Source: Paludibacter sp. (GTDB lineage: Bacteria > Bacteroidota > Bacteroidia > Bacteroidales > Paludibacteraceae). Taken from it: a stretch of 64,000 nt of DNA. Made by a program: the position numbers and the translations under genes. This document shows, piece by piece, positions 1 to 8,374 of this stretch (position 1 is its first letter; each line of letters opens with the position of its first letter). Below the pieces are notes generated by a model. It did no database searches and was not told the origin of the DNA. It worked only from the letters and a program-made list of their open reading frames with translations. The stretch is taken from assembly GCA_028710415.1 (NCBI GenBank), contig JAQTUE010000012.1, positions 1-64,000 of the forward strand. The letters are read 5' to 3'.

Positions 1-1
1 A

Positions 2-844
2 CTTGTAACAGGGCAAGTATGGGCGGACGGAATGGCGGTACCGACATCGAGCAGTGGGTCGATGAGCCAGACTGGAACAGTTACATGGAGCGGAGGGACT
101 ACCACACAAGGTGCAGGGGGGACTGGAGGAGCAGGGTATTATTTTACAGATGCCTCAACCATTTCGGGCTCCAATGTGTATGGAGCAGTTTCAGGTTCAG
201 GTACTTGGACAGTTCCAAGCGGAATAAATACGCTCCAAGTCGTTATTGTTGGTGGTGGTGGCAATGGTTATGCATCTAAAAATGGTAGTGGTGGCGGAGC
301 TGGATATATCAAGGGGATAACTTTAAATGTTACTGCCGGCACACAAATACCATGGTCGGTCGGCGGACCGGCAACGCAATCGTGTTTTAATGGCGTTTGT
401 GCTGCTCCGGGACAAAATGGAACAGCCTCAAAAGGTGGTGATGGCGGATCAGGTGGCGGTTGTGGTAGTGGATGGGCCACTCTCGGTGGTGGTGGCGGTG
501 GCGGCTTGGGAGGAGTAGCTGGAAGCGCTTTCGGTAGTTGTGGAAATGGTTGTAGCGGTACTGCATGTTGTGCTTATGACGGGGGAGGAAATGGAAATTC
601 CGCATTTTGTCCTATTAACACTTCTTACGCTGGCGTTGGTCAAGGATATGCTTCCGTAGTGACAGGCGCTATATCCGCAATACCTCTATCAGGAGGAACA
701 CAAACACTTATGCCCCTCCCTTCAGGGGAAAGAAACGGTGGAACAGGTTATGGCGCTGGTGGGGGCGGAACAGGAGTATTTAGTTCAGGAACATACAGGG
801 GGGCATACGGTGCGAATGGTGCTATTTTTGTTTGGGCCCAATAA
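2..844 (+). CDS. Glycine-rich surface or pilus-tip-like protein, 3' part
   Basis: The reading frame is open to the left edge of the window, so only the C-terminal 280 residues or so are visible. The sequence holds a TWTVPSGINTLQVVIVGGGG stretch followed by long Gly/Ser-rich runs. This is the hallmark of the glycine-rich domain found at the ends of phage tail fibres, shufflon-type PilV adhesins and other surface proteins. Several Cys pairs (SCFNGVC, GCSGTACC) could form disulfides in the exported protein. The end AIFVWAQ is typical of these domains, where a final beta-strand closes the fold. An adhesin or minor pilin role in mating-pair contact would fit the conjugation genes nearby, but that is inference. 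An internal ATG at 32 exists but shows no clear ribosome binding site, which supports a truncated gene. Confidence 0.7.
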   Translation, partial: LVTGQVWADGMAVPTSSSGSMSQTGTVTWSGGTTTQGAGGTGGAGYYFTDASTISGSNVYGAVSGSGTWTVPSGINTLQVVIVGGGGNGYASKNGSGGGAGYIKGITLNVTAGTQIPWSVGGPATQSCFNGVCAAPGQNGTASKGGDGGSGGGCGSGWATLGGGGGGGLGGVAGSAFGSCGNGCSGTACCAYDGGGNGNSAFCPINTSYAGVGQGYASVVTGAISAIPLSGGTQTLMPLPSGERNGGTGYGAGGGGTGVFSSGTYRGAYGANGAIFVWAQ

Positions 845-849
845 GACAT

Positions 850-873
850 TTCTTCATCCATTAGGATGAAGAA
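850..873. terminator. Hairpin between convergent genes
   Basis: A perfect 10-bp stem (TTCTTCATCC / GGATGAAGAA) with a 4-nt loop ATTA lies between the plus-strand gene ending at 844 and the minus-strand gene ending at 888. No clear T-run follows on either strand. It could be a bidirectional terminator or an mRNA 3'-end stabiliser. Confidence 0.5.
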
Positions 874-887
874 TAAACTCTCCGCTT

Positions 888-1472
888 TTATCCTCTTATT
901 TTTTCAACTTCTTTCAAATAATAATCATGATTATGTTGTTTTAAAAAATCAAGTGCTTCGTCGCTGCATCTTGAAACGATTTTATCCATATTCAAGATTT
1001 CTTCTTTTGTCAAATCTTGTTCCGGATGTCGCATGATCTTACCAAGCAATATTACTGGTATGCCATAAAAAGAATCCACATTCCAATAAGATGCCAACAA
1101 TAATATGATCCGTGCCACTGCATGATTCATTTTTGTAATTCCAGAAATCGGTTTTGAGAATTCCGCGGTATCCGGATCAAATAAGTGTGGGGCTGTTATC
1201 AATTCTGCACCCTGTTTTTTTTGCTTAATCTGATTGATTTTATCAATCATTTGTTCAGCACAATCATATCCGACAAAGAAAGTCCCCCGATCGTTACGAT
1301 CTTGAATGCCGGTATATGAAAAAATAAAATATCGATCTTTTACTTCTCCGCAACATCCAATTTTTCTTTGTCCATCAAGCAATTTAATTTGAGCAATAGG
1401 CTGCAAAAAATAGTTGTGAATAACTTCCTCTTTTTTTGCTCCATAACATCCACTGCGTTTATCTATTGACAT
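888..1472 (-). CDS. Hypothetical protein, paralogue of the next gene
   Basis: A 194-residue soluble protein of unknown function. The N-terminal half carries an adjacent cysteine pair (GCCGE) and a segment FFVGYDCAEQMIDKINQ. The C-terminal half has the pattern DPDTAEF ... IMRHPEQDLTKEEIL. The same order of elements (acidic DPET.F, then a helix, then a basic-Tyr-Pro-Gln-like segment, then an E-rich helix) occurs in the upstream neighbour at 1486-2184. The two therefore look like diverged tandem duplicates. It is the last gene of the minus-strand run before the convergent hairpin at 850-873. No catalytic motif was recognised. Confidence 0.75.
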   Translation of the reverse strand: MSIDKRSGCYGAKKEEVIHNYFLQPIAQIKLLDGQRKIGCCGEVKDRYFIFSYTGIQDRNDRGTFFVGYDCAEQMIDKINQIKQKKQGAELITAPHLFDPDTAEFSKPISGITKMNHAVARIILLLASYWNVDSFYGIPVILLGKIMRHPEQDLTKEEILNMDKIVSRCSDEALDFLKQHNHDYYLKEVEKIRG

Positions 1473-1485
1473 TTTTTTACTCCTG

Positions 1486-2184
1486 TTATTGAGTTATTTC
1501 TCGATTTTTAATAGTTTCCCCAAGTTTATGCATCAAAAACGGAAAAGCACTTGTCCCTTTTGGATGTTTTGAGAGCCCAGTTTTAATTGATTGGATATGT
1601 CGACCGTCATCTTGCTCAAACCAATCGAGAACTTCCCGCACCTCCTCATCGCCAAACGAATAATTTTGAGGATAGCGGACGATTTTGCATGCAAGAGCAT
1701 CCAATTTCGGATCCCGAAAATAATGAGCTAATTGATAGATATCTGCCGCAACTGGTGAAAAACTTCGAAACTCATACAAAGAAGGTGTGAAATCACCCGT
1801 TTCCGGATCATACTCACTTAATCGGTTTAAATGCTCAAGATCTTCTGGGGCATGGTGTTCACTGAAAAATTCTTTCAAGTATTGTGGAGTCTCTTTTCTT
1901 TGTTCGTTTTTTTCAGCACGCTCGGAATTAATTTTTTCAATCAACCAGCAAGCTTCTCTTTCGGACATATTGATAAAAGTCTCAATTTTTGAGTTTACTT
2001 TTTCGTGTTCTGAGCGAAAAATACATGCAAAGGTGTATGCATTTCCTAAAAAATGCCGTTCTCCTTTCCAATCACTCCAATGCCCGTCTTGTTTTTTGTT
2101 ATACAAAGGTACCAAATAAAACTCATCAAAAAGGTCTTTTAAACTCATTTCTTGCAATGGTTTTGTTGTGGTTTTAATATACAT
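1486..2184 (-). CDS. Hypothetical protein, tandem paralogue
   Basis: A 232-residue soluble protein of unknown function. Residues around EREACWLIEKINSERAEKN and EYDPETGDFTPSL ... KIVRYPQNYSFGDEEVREVL line up with equivalent parts of the downstream protein (888-1472), suggesting duplication followed by strong divergence. It has an N-terminal extension and a basic C-terminal part (SIKTGLSKHPKG) absent from its partner. The gap to the downstream gene is 13 bp, so the pair is probably co-transcribed. The ATG is preceded by an AGGAGAAAAAA stretch that serves as ribosome binding site. Confidence 0.75.
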   Translation of the reverse strand: MYIKTTTKPLQEMSLKDLFDEFYLVPLYNKKQDGHWSDWKGERHFLGNAYTFACIFRSEHEKVNSKIETFINMSEREACWLIEKINSERAEKNEQRKETPQYLKEFFSEHHAPEDLEHLNRLSEYDPETGDFTPSLYEFRSFSPVAADIYQLAHYFRDPKLDALACKIVRYPQNYSFGDEEVREVLDWFEQDDGRHIQSIKTGLSKHPKGTSAFPFLMHKLGETIKNREITQ

Positions 2185-2203
2185 TTTTTTCTCCTAAAAG
2201 GAT

Positions 2204-2848
2204 TTAATGTTCGCCATTTGCTTCAATTACAAGCAAAAACTTCTCAATGTTTTGATAACGTTCCCGTTTTTCTTGATCCGGTGCGTCAATCAATGAAGGT
2301 TTCCAAAAAGAAACGCCATCACTCATAATCCACTGAAGGTCTTTAATTGCATATTCCTCAAGAAAAAAAGCAGCCATTGCACTAAACAGCAGAGCACTGA
2401 CTGCAAAGCCCGGGACAATTGCAAAGAGAGATGAAGTCACCCCGATGGCAAGTATCCCAAAAGGAACCAATAAAACCTTTCGTTTGGTATCTTTGATCCA
2501 AGACCGACGTTCGGCATTGATTCCAACTTCATAACCATAATAAATGACAGAAATTGGTGATATCAAAAAAAAGATTTTAAGAAAGATATTAATATCCCCT
2601 CCGATGAGTAGATTAATTGCCCAAAGGATGAGCAAGATACCAAACACAACCGGAAAAAAGAATGTTTTTCCTACTTTTTTATAAAATTCTTTCCCTCTAA
2701 GTTTGTAAAGGAAAGGGAGCGTTTTCTCTAACCCAATTTTTACACCATCAGGCAAAATAATTTCTTTTTGTTCAAGATCAATTTTAGCATCGCTTGAAAT
2801 CGGTTTCAATAAACCGCCAAAAACAGTTGATGTAATTTTCGCTTTCAT
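2204..2848 (-). CDS. Multi-pass membrane protein of unknown function
   Basis: A 214-residue protein with a cytoplasmic-looking N-terminus (about 55 residues) and then hydrophobic stretches typical of four membrane segments (FFFPVVFGILLILWAINLL; IFLKIFFLISPISVIYYG; VLLVPFGILAIGVTSSLF; FAVSALLFSAMAAFF). A soluble C-terminal tail of about 45 residues follows. No family was recognised. It lies 24 bp downstream of the subtilase gene and is probably read from the same promoter. A role in the secretion or maturation of that exported protease is possible but rests only on position. Confidence 0.7.
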   Translation of the reverse strand: MKAKITSTVFGGLLKPISSDAKIDLEQKEIILPDGVKIGLEKTLPFLYKLRGKEFYKKVGKTFFFPVVFGILLILWAINLLIGGDINIFLKIFFLISPISVIYYGYEVGINAERRSWIKDTKRKVLLVPFGILAIGVTSSLFAIVPGFAVSALLFSAMAAFFLEEYAIKDLQWIMSDGVSFWKPSLIDAPDQEKRERYQNIEKFLLVIEANGEH

Positions 2849-2872
2849 TATTTTGCCCTTCTTTTTTTGTTC

Positions 2873-5131
2873 TTAATAAAAATAGCGATACATAAATCGC
2901 ACTTCGTCATCACTCATACCGCTAATGTTCATTTTATTTTCAGTATGAATATATTGTGCCAAGAAACGACCATTGCTTTGAACCAAATCATAAAAAGCAC
3001 CAAATTGTTGTTCAATTGAATTCGGGGATAAGTTTGCTACCGTCTCTTGCGTAGAAATCGATCCGCTTGCATCAACTCCAACCGGCAATGCAAATGTCAT
3101 CCCGCCGTTTACAACATGCATTGGGATTTCATAAGAAAGTCCAAACCCATCATAAGACGCTTTAATTTTTCCGCCCAATCCTTGAACACTTGAAATATTT
3201 GAAATCAAACTTCCGTTTGTTGAATTGGCGGTACCGTATCCGTAAGTTCCTTGAACTTGAAGTTCCATATCTTCAGTTTTAAAGCTTTTACGTGCATTGA
3301 TATAATAGGTCTGTGGATTTGCCATTCCAAAAAGCCCTTCTCCCGTCGTTCCGAACAAATCATCAGTATGAGTAAATGAAATTGACGAACTGCTTGAAGG
3401 CTTCCACCCAATTGCAAAACGGTTATAAGATTGATCTACTCCGAAAGTTAAAGATTTATAGTTCATCCAAGAAAAATTATCAAAATTCATTACATCGGTT
3501 CCGTCAGTCGCCGCAGTTCCAATTGCCGAAGTCATAGAGAGTTTAAAATCACGGTTAAAACTATCCAATCCAATCGTATTGTTCAACGGAGCAAAACTTT
3601 GCAATTTTGCCATTGCAGTACCAGTTCTTAACACTGATCCGCCCAAATTTGATGTCGTTGCGGTTGATGCACCAGAAGTTTGAATACTTGCCGCTGCAAC
3701 AGGTACGCTAAGTACACCGACAGGAGAAAACGCTTTATTGAGATTCAATTTTCCATTTCCATAAATATCATCAACTCCCGCGACACCCATATCGTCAGCA
3801 GTTTTAAAAAGAATTTGCGCCATTTGGTTTCCGGTAAGGGTTGGCCATTTTTGATACATTAATGCCATTGCACCTGTAACGATCGGAGTAGCGAAACTCG
3901 TCCCGTTTGCACTATAAGTGTATGCATTTCCATTTGAATCAATTCCTGTCCCGACGTTCCCGGTTCCCGGAGCAAGAATATAGTTGCTTTTTGTAATACC
4001 GGCTCGGTTGGAATAGCTTGCGATGTCACTTCCATCAGCGTTCAATGCACCAACGACAATCCATGCCCCATTTTTAGTGAGCATGTCGCTCATCCCGTTT
4101 TCCCATGGCAGAGCGGCAACCCCAGAGCATGTTGCGAGGGTTGTACAACTTGAACCATTATTTCCAGCAGCGTTAACAATGCTGATATTTGCGGCCAACG
4201 CATCTTTATATACGTTAATGTTTGCGTAGCTTGCAATAGAACCAGCGCCACCAAAGCTTTGATTGATGACGTTGACTCCTTGCGTCATCGCATAAGAAAC
4301 GCCGCTAATCGCCTTATCAATAGAAATAGAAGAACCATCGCCTACAACCGAAGCATCGATGCTGTAGAGCTGAGAATTATATGCGATCCCTAAAATCCCT
4401 TTTCCATCGTTTGGTGCTACAATCTGAGAAGATACAAATGTACCATGCCCATCGTTACTGATACCACCAAGCTCTACTTTTGCCGATGTAATATTTCCGC
4501 TTCCATCTACTACGGTAACTGACGCATTGGTATATCCTGTTCCCGGGTTAGTCATATAAATACCAACAAGATGGCCTTGTGTATCAAGAAGAGCTTTTGC
4601 AGTTGCACCTGTACCATCGCCGGTAATAACAACATCAGGAGCAGTACCATAAATATGACCCGAGTTTGTAACAGTATAAGATACGCCAGCAACTTGATCT
4701 GCTCCGATTGTGGTCTGAGTTCTTGTATATCCAACGGCACCATTAAATGAAACACCATTGTTTCCGGTATATGTTACAACGTCAATACTCTCCATAATAT
4801 TGCTGCTACTAACATTTGGGAATGCACTCTGCCATCCTGTTTTTAAACCATTATCGATAACGGCCACTTTAATACCTGCACCGGTATACCCTTCTTCATA
4901 AGCAGCTACCGCACCCACCATATTCAATGCAGGGTTAGCATAATATTCTGTAGGGCTCAAGCCAAGAGCTGTTACACGATCCGCAATTGGGTCATTAGGA
5001 GTTGGGTTTGGATTTACGGTCCCGTTATTATCTTGAGTAGGAACAGAAGGACCGCCACCCCCTCCTCCACAGCCTGTAAGAAGCAAGACCGCTCCAAGAG
5101 ATAAACAAATTTGTTGATTCACCCGTTTCAT
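2873..5131 (-). CDS. Subtilisin-family (S8) serine protease lipoprotein with beta-barrel-like C-terminus
   Basis: A 752-residue exported protease. The signal peptide ends in a lipobox (LLLTGC, Cys21), followed by a Gly-rich spacer. The catalytic triad is visible: Asp93 in VAVIDNGLK, His229 in NDGHGTFV and Ser412 in NGTSFATPIVTGAMALM. The oxyanion region is AAGNNGSS near residue 310. Asp and His are separated by about 136 residues because of an inserted beta-rich segment (YTVTNSGHIYGTAPDVVITG and the following GTGYTNASVTV). This resembles repeat units seen in secreted structural proteins. The C-terminal 230 residues have alternating aromatic strands and end in RFMYRYFY, like the beta-barrels of autotransporter subtilases. 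The N-terminal lipid anchor together with a barrel is unusual. Likely substrates are surface proteins; this is inference. Confidence 0.9.
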   Translation of the reverse strand: MKRVNQQICLSLGAVLLLTGCGGGGGGPSVPTQDNNGTVNPNPTPNDPIADRVTALGLSPTEYYANPALNMVGAVAAYEEGYTGAGIKVAVIDNGLKTGWQSAFPNVSSSNIMESIDVVTYTGNNGVSFNGAVGYTRTQTTIGADQVAGVSYTVTNSGHIYGTAPDVVITGDGTGATAKALLDTQGHLVGIYMTNPGTGYTNASVTVVDGSGNITSAKVELGGISNDGHGTFVSSQIVAPNDGKGILGIAYNSQLYSIDASVVGDGSSISIDKAISGVSYAMTQGVNVINQSFGGAGSIASYANINVYKDALAANISIVNAAGNNGSSCTTLATCSGVAALPWENGMSDMLTKNGAWIVVGALNADGSDIASYSNRAGITKSNYILAPGTGNVGTGIDSNGNAYTYSANGTSFATPIVTGAMALMYQKWPTLTGNQMAQILFKTADDMGVAGVDDIYGNGKLNLNKAFSPVGVLSVPVAAASIQTSGASTATTSNLGGSVLRTGTAMAKLQSFAPLNNTIGLDSFNRDFKLSMTSAIGTAATDGTDVMNFDNFSWMNYKSLTFGVDQSYNRFAIGWKPSSSSSISFTHTDDLFGTTGEGLFGMANPQTYYINARKSFKTEDMELQVQGTYGYGTANSTNGSLISNISSVQGLGGKIKASYDGFGLSYEIPMHVVNGGMTFALPVGVDASGSISTQETVANLSPNSIEQQFGAFYDLVQSNGRFLAQYIHTENKMNISGMSDDEVRFMYRYFY

Positions 5132-5161
5132 AATTCACTCCATTGTTTTATTCAATAAAAA

Positions 5162-5190
5162 ACTATAGCATTTTTTTTTCTATTTGTCAA
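5162..5190 (-). promoter_or_regulatory. Sigma70-type promoter of the subtilase gene
   Basis: Read on the minus strand, TTGACA (5190-5185) and TATAGT (5167-5162) are separated by exactly 17 bp. The -10 box lies about 30 bp upstream of the ATG at 5131. The subtilase and the membrane protein after it therefore have their own promoter, separate from the lipoprotein and ParB genes upstream. Confidence 0.75.
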
Positions 5191-5205
5191 CCATATATTA
5201 CGAAT

Positions 5206-6228
5206 TTAGAAGAATTTAACTTTTATTGTCTCTTTTCCGTCTGCAAATCGAATAATTCGTTCTTTCGTTGTGATCTTCCGAAGCCCATTTTGGCTGTAAA
5301 GCAAATAGCTTCTGCTGCCGTCAACATTCCAGCCTTCAAATTCTATATTGATACTTCGTGATGGGTCATAACCTTCCGGTATGCTAAACGTTCCGGTCGA
5401 TGCCGTAGACATAAAATATATCTGCCCCCGATACGGATCCATTTCTTCCGATATCGTATACGCTCGTACCCAGTTTGAAAAACCTTCCGTTACACTGATC
5501 GTATGATCGTTAAGGACTTTAAAATTAATTCCTTCAGATCTGAGCCTTTTTTGTAATTCAAAAATTCGATGAGGAGAAAGTTCTATCGAGGTAGGAATAT
5601 TGCTAATAAAAAATACATTATTCTTTTTGTCAAAATTAAAGTATATATCCTGTTTTGTAGCGCCAAACCACGATGACAAATAGGACGCAAAATCATATAG
5701 ACCTTTTTCTCCGCCACCGAATGCCTCTTTATTCTCGTCGTACGTTTTGGCCAGAGCTGTAACCTTCGCTTCTATATCCGGCGAAACCGACATAACCGTA
5801 GATTCTAAAGGCATCTTCCCGCTAATTGCTTTCATAGCACTAAAGTCCGGTCCACCCTCTTTAAGCTTTTCGATAACGGATGAAGATGGGGCTATTGTAA
5901 TCTGCTTACTCCCATCAGACATAGTTTTTATCTTCAGTGATTTTCCTGTCTGTTCTGAAGCATTTACCAAAACAGAAAAAATATTCCCATCAGACAAATC
6001 ATTGACAACTCGATCCGATGAGGAGGGATTGAAATAAAGGCTCATGTGATGATTTTCGGCGGCATCCATTAATTGTTGCATCAAAGAATGCGTTTTGATT
6101 TCAGTTTGAGTAAACATAGCATCCGGATAAATCTCAGTTGATGTGTTTTTTGAATATTCTTTGCCGGCACATCCGGTCATAATAACCACAATCGCCAACG
6201 GGCTCAAAATCTGAGAAAGAAGTTTCAT
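5206..6228 (-). CDS. Lipoprotein with secretin-N-like domain
   Basis: A 340-residue lipoprotein. The signal peptide is followed by a lipobox (VVIMTGC, Cys20). Residues about 45-115 (pattern MQQLMDAAENHHMSLYF ... LSDGNIFSVLVNASEQTG ... SDGSKQITIAP) resemble the STN/N0 domain of secretins and of type IVB DotD-like lipoproteins: a helix, beta-strands, then a Leu-rich helix and a final beta-strand. No secretin barrel follows, as the protein stops too early. It may be an outer-membrane core lipoprotein of the transfer apparatus. The start overlaps the end of the ParB-like gene in an ATGA, implying coupled translation. The fold assignment is tentative; export and lipidation are well supported. Confidence 0.75.
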   Translation of the reverse strand: MKLLSQILSPLAIVVIMTGCAGKEYSKNTSTEIYPDAMFTQTEIKTHSLMQQLMDAAENHHMSLYFNPSSSDRVVNDLSDGNIFSVLVNASEQTGKSLKIKTMSDGSKQITIAPSSSVIEKLKEGGPDFSAMKAISGKMPLESTVMSVSPDIEAKVTALAKTYDENKEAFGGGEKGLYDFASYLSSWFGATKQDIYFNFDKKNNVFFISNIPTSIELSPHRIFELQKRLRSEGINFKVLNDHTISVTEGFSNWVRAYTISEEMDPYRGQIYFMSTASTGTFSIPEGYDPSRSINIEFEGWNVDGSRSYLLYSQNGLRKITTKERIIRFADGKETIKVKFF

Positions 6229-7247
6229 TGTTTTCCTTTGTGTGATGTTTGCAATAATTTCTCGATGGATGCTAATTGTTCCCGAATCTGCTGTAGCATC
6301 GGATCATCCTTTGGAAGCTTTGATATTGCATCAACAATCCCGCTTGTTTTCTTTTTGAAAAAGTTGATTGTTTTTTTAGGAAGTTGACCTTTTACTTTAG
6401 GCTTTAACAAAACATTGAAGTGCTCATTGATCATTTTTTTCGCTGTCTGCTTATCTAAATCCTTGCGATCCATAATCTCTTTGATCGTAGCAATCATACT
6501 GTTTTGCTTGTCTAGGGTTTTCGATAATTTTGCGAGATCTCGTATTGCAAATGTGTGTGAGATCAATCCCGCTGCCATGGCCTCTGTATAAACGGCAGGC
6601 ATTTTAGTAACTGAAGATTTTCTGGCTATTGTTGCGGCGTTAAGTCCGGTCGCTTCAAGAAAACTATTGACGGCAAGAATGGCAGCTTCATGTGTACATG
6701 GTAAATTGTTTTTTCTTTCCGTTTTATCTTGCATCACATACATGCGATAATAAAACCAAAATATATTACGCCCTTTTTGAATAATAATATCTTCATCGTC
6801 AGACTCTTCTATTGAACCTGACAATTCTGCGATACCACTAAAAATCGCGTTGATCACACCTATTTTCCAAACCGCTTTTCTCGCGCTATTTTCTTCTATC
6901 GCGATCGCAATCATTTCTTGTTTGCTGATTTCTTCCACATCTACAACCGTAGCTGAAATTCGGTTATACATGTCAGGATTAATATCTTTGTAGCGCTCTT
7001 GAAGCATGGTATACGCCGTATATCTACGTTTACCTGCTCCAATCTTATATCTACCGTCCCGCTTACGTATTAAAAATATTGGATGTATTAGTCCACCACG
7101 TCTATCAATGGAACCAATTAATTCAAATAACTGGGGGTCAAGACCGAGCTCATCTTCTCTTCTGTCATGTAGCCAATCATCTGGATCAATCTTATCGAGA
7201 GGTACATCGATGGTGGTTTTTTGTAAGAATACGGTTTTTGTCTGCAT
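6225..7247 (-). CDS. ParB-like nuclease-fold partition protein
   Basis: A 340-residue ParB/KorB-type protein. Residues 12-80 contain the ParB N-terminal signature: VPLDKIDPDDW, then a helix ending in a GGLIHPIFL strand, then YKIGAGKRRYTAY (residues 68-79, equivalent to the GERR box that binds CTP in ParB). A helical part with a NSARKAVWKIG segment follows, and the basic C-terminal region has repeated Lys-rich helices. The family binds centromere sites and acts in segregation or as a global plasmid repressor. No ParA-type ATPase is adjacent, and the window separately encodes a ParM-type system, so this protein may instead regulate transfer genes. It overlaps the downstream lipoprotein by 4 bp. 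Confidence 0.85.
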   Translation of the reverse strand: MQTKTVFLQKTTIDVPLDKIDPDDWLHDRREDELGLDPQLFELIGSIDRRGGLIHPIFLIRKRDGRYKIGAGKRRYTAYTMLQERYKDINPDMYNRISATVVDVEEISKQEMIAIAIEENSARKAVWKIGVINAIFSGIAELSGSIEESDDEDIIIQKGRNIFWFYYRMYVMQDKTERKNNLPCTHEAAILAVNSFLEATGLNAATIARKSSVTKMPAVYTEAMAAGLISHTFAIRDLAKLSKTLDKQNSMIATIKEIMDRKDLDKQTAKKMINEHFNVLLKPKVKGQLPKKTINFFKKKTSGIVDAISKLPKDDPMLQQIREQLASIEKLLQTSHKGKQ

Positions 7248-7250
7248 GGA

Positions 7251-7976
7251 TTAAGGCTTTACTTTTCCAACCATAAAACTATCGGCAAGTTCATCTTCAA
7301 TATCTATCGGTGAAACATTGGTTGCGGCTTGTGATTCTTGCATCGTCGGAGTTCCTTTACTTGTTTCCTCCGTCTGCGCTTTATCAACTTTTCCCTCTTC
7401 AACCGGTGGTGTGCCTGTAATATTCCCGAACATTCGATCGCTTGAAGCCATAATCGCCAAACGCATAGATTCAACGACTTCTTCCTGTGATTTTTCTTCT
7501 TCAGGCTCTATTTGGGGAGCAATTTCTTCTGACATGGTCGTAGGGAGATCATCTTCATTTGCGGATGCAAACAAACCGAAAGGAATATCATCATCAGTAA
7601 AAGGTTCTTCTGTCGGCCATTCACCCAAATCTAAATCCCCGACAGTGATACTCTGATTGATAGGTTTTTCTGGAATAGCTGCTGCGACTTTTTGTTCAGG
7701 TTTCTTTTGCAAGTTTGGGTTGATGGTGTATAGCTTATTAGCTTCAATCAAAACCAAGTCCTGATTGTTGATTAAATCTTTTTCTTCGTGTTTTGCTTGT
7801 TGTAAAGCTTTTTGTACAAACGGGTGCAGTTCCGCTTGGAATTTGATTTTGTCTACAGGATCAAGCTCTTCCATGAACTGTTCAAACACATAGCTTAACG
7901 CATGATATGAAAGCTGAGGATGGCATATCCCTTCGCTTTTGTAGTATTTTGAAAAAAAATCATTATCTTTTAGCAT
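7251..7976 (-). CDS. Acidic hypothetical protein
   Basis: A 241-residue cytoplasmic protein with two parts. The N-terminal 100 residues are helical (KYYKSEGICHPQLSYHALSY, then KIKFQAELHPFVQKALQQA). The remainder is a low-complexity, Glu/Asp/Pro/Thr-rich, probably disordered tail ending in a short basic sequence (MVGKVKP). It sits 3 bp upstream of the ParB-like gene, and its start overlaps the stop of the exported small protein (TAATG). An adaptor or partner of ParB is conceivable; no family was recognised. Confidence 0.7.
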   Translation of the reverse strand: MLKDNDFFSKYYKSEGICHPQLSYHALSYVFEQFMEELDPVDKIKFQAELHPFVQKALQQAKHEEKDLINNQDLVLIEANKLYTINPNLQKKPEQKVAAAIPEKPINQSITVGDLDLGEWPTEEPFTDDDIPFGLFASANEDDLPTTMSEEIAPQIEPEEEKSQEEVVESMRLAIMASSDRMFGNITGTPPVEEGKVDKAQTEETSKGTPTMQESQAATNVSPIDIEDELADSFMVGKVKP

Positions 7977-8374
7977 TATTGACCTACCGTTTTTAAGATA
8001 TCGCCGACTTCCTGATCTGAAAGATCATACCCTTTCAAGATCATTCGCATTCTTTCGGCCGTTGTTACAGATTTTTCCGCCCGGTGTCTTGACAAAACAA
8101 GAGCAAACCCAGCGGAATCAATCGCCTTTGTTTCAGCAACCGTTTCCGATCGCTTTTTTTCAAACGCAAGAACCATACCTTCTCGCGCAACCATTTTTTT
8201 TAATTCTGCAGACTCTTTTACTTGAGAAGCTGTCGCTTGAGAAACAGCACTTTGCAGTTTTACTAATCTTGCTGCCATATCAGCATACTGATCGGCACAA
8301 GTACAACATGCGGCCTCAAGAGAAGCATTCAAAACTAAAAAGCTCATTATTACAAATATTTTGGTCATATTCAT
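7976..8374 (-). CDS. Small exported helical protein with N-terminal Cys cluster
   Basis: A 132-residue protein with a clear signal peptide (hydrophobic IFVIMSFLVLNASLEA). The mature sequence begins ACCTCADQ, with three cysteines in four residues, followed by a long Ala/Lys/Glu-rich helical region. The protein at 14795-15196 has the same size, the same layout and a VCCCDD cluster at the same place, so the two appear to be paralogues or functional counterparts. A periplasmic component of the transfer channel is plausible, and the periplasmic CPHC protein at 41600-42367 could act on the cysteines. Its start overlaps the 1194-residue gene in an ATGA, so translation is coupled. Confidence 0.75.
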   Translation of the reverse strand: MNMTKIFVIMSFLVLNASLEAACCTCADQYADMAARLVKLQSAVSQATASQVKESAELKKMVAREGMVLAFEKKRSETVAETKAIDSAGFALVLSRHRAEKSVTTAERMRMILKGYDLSDQEVGDILKTVGQ

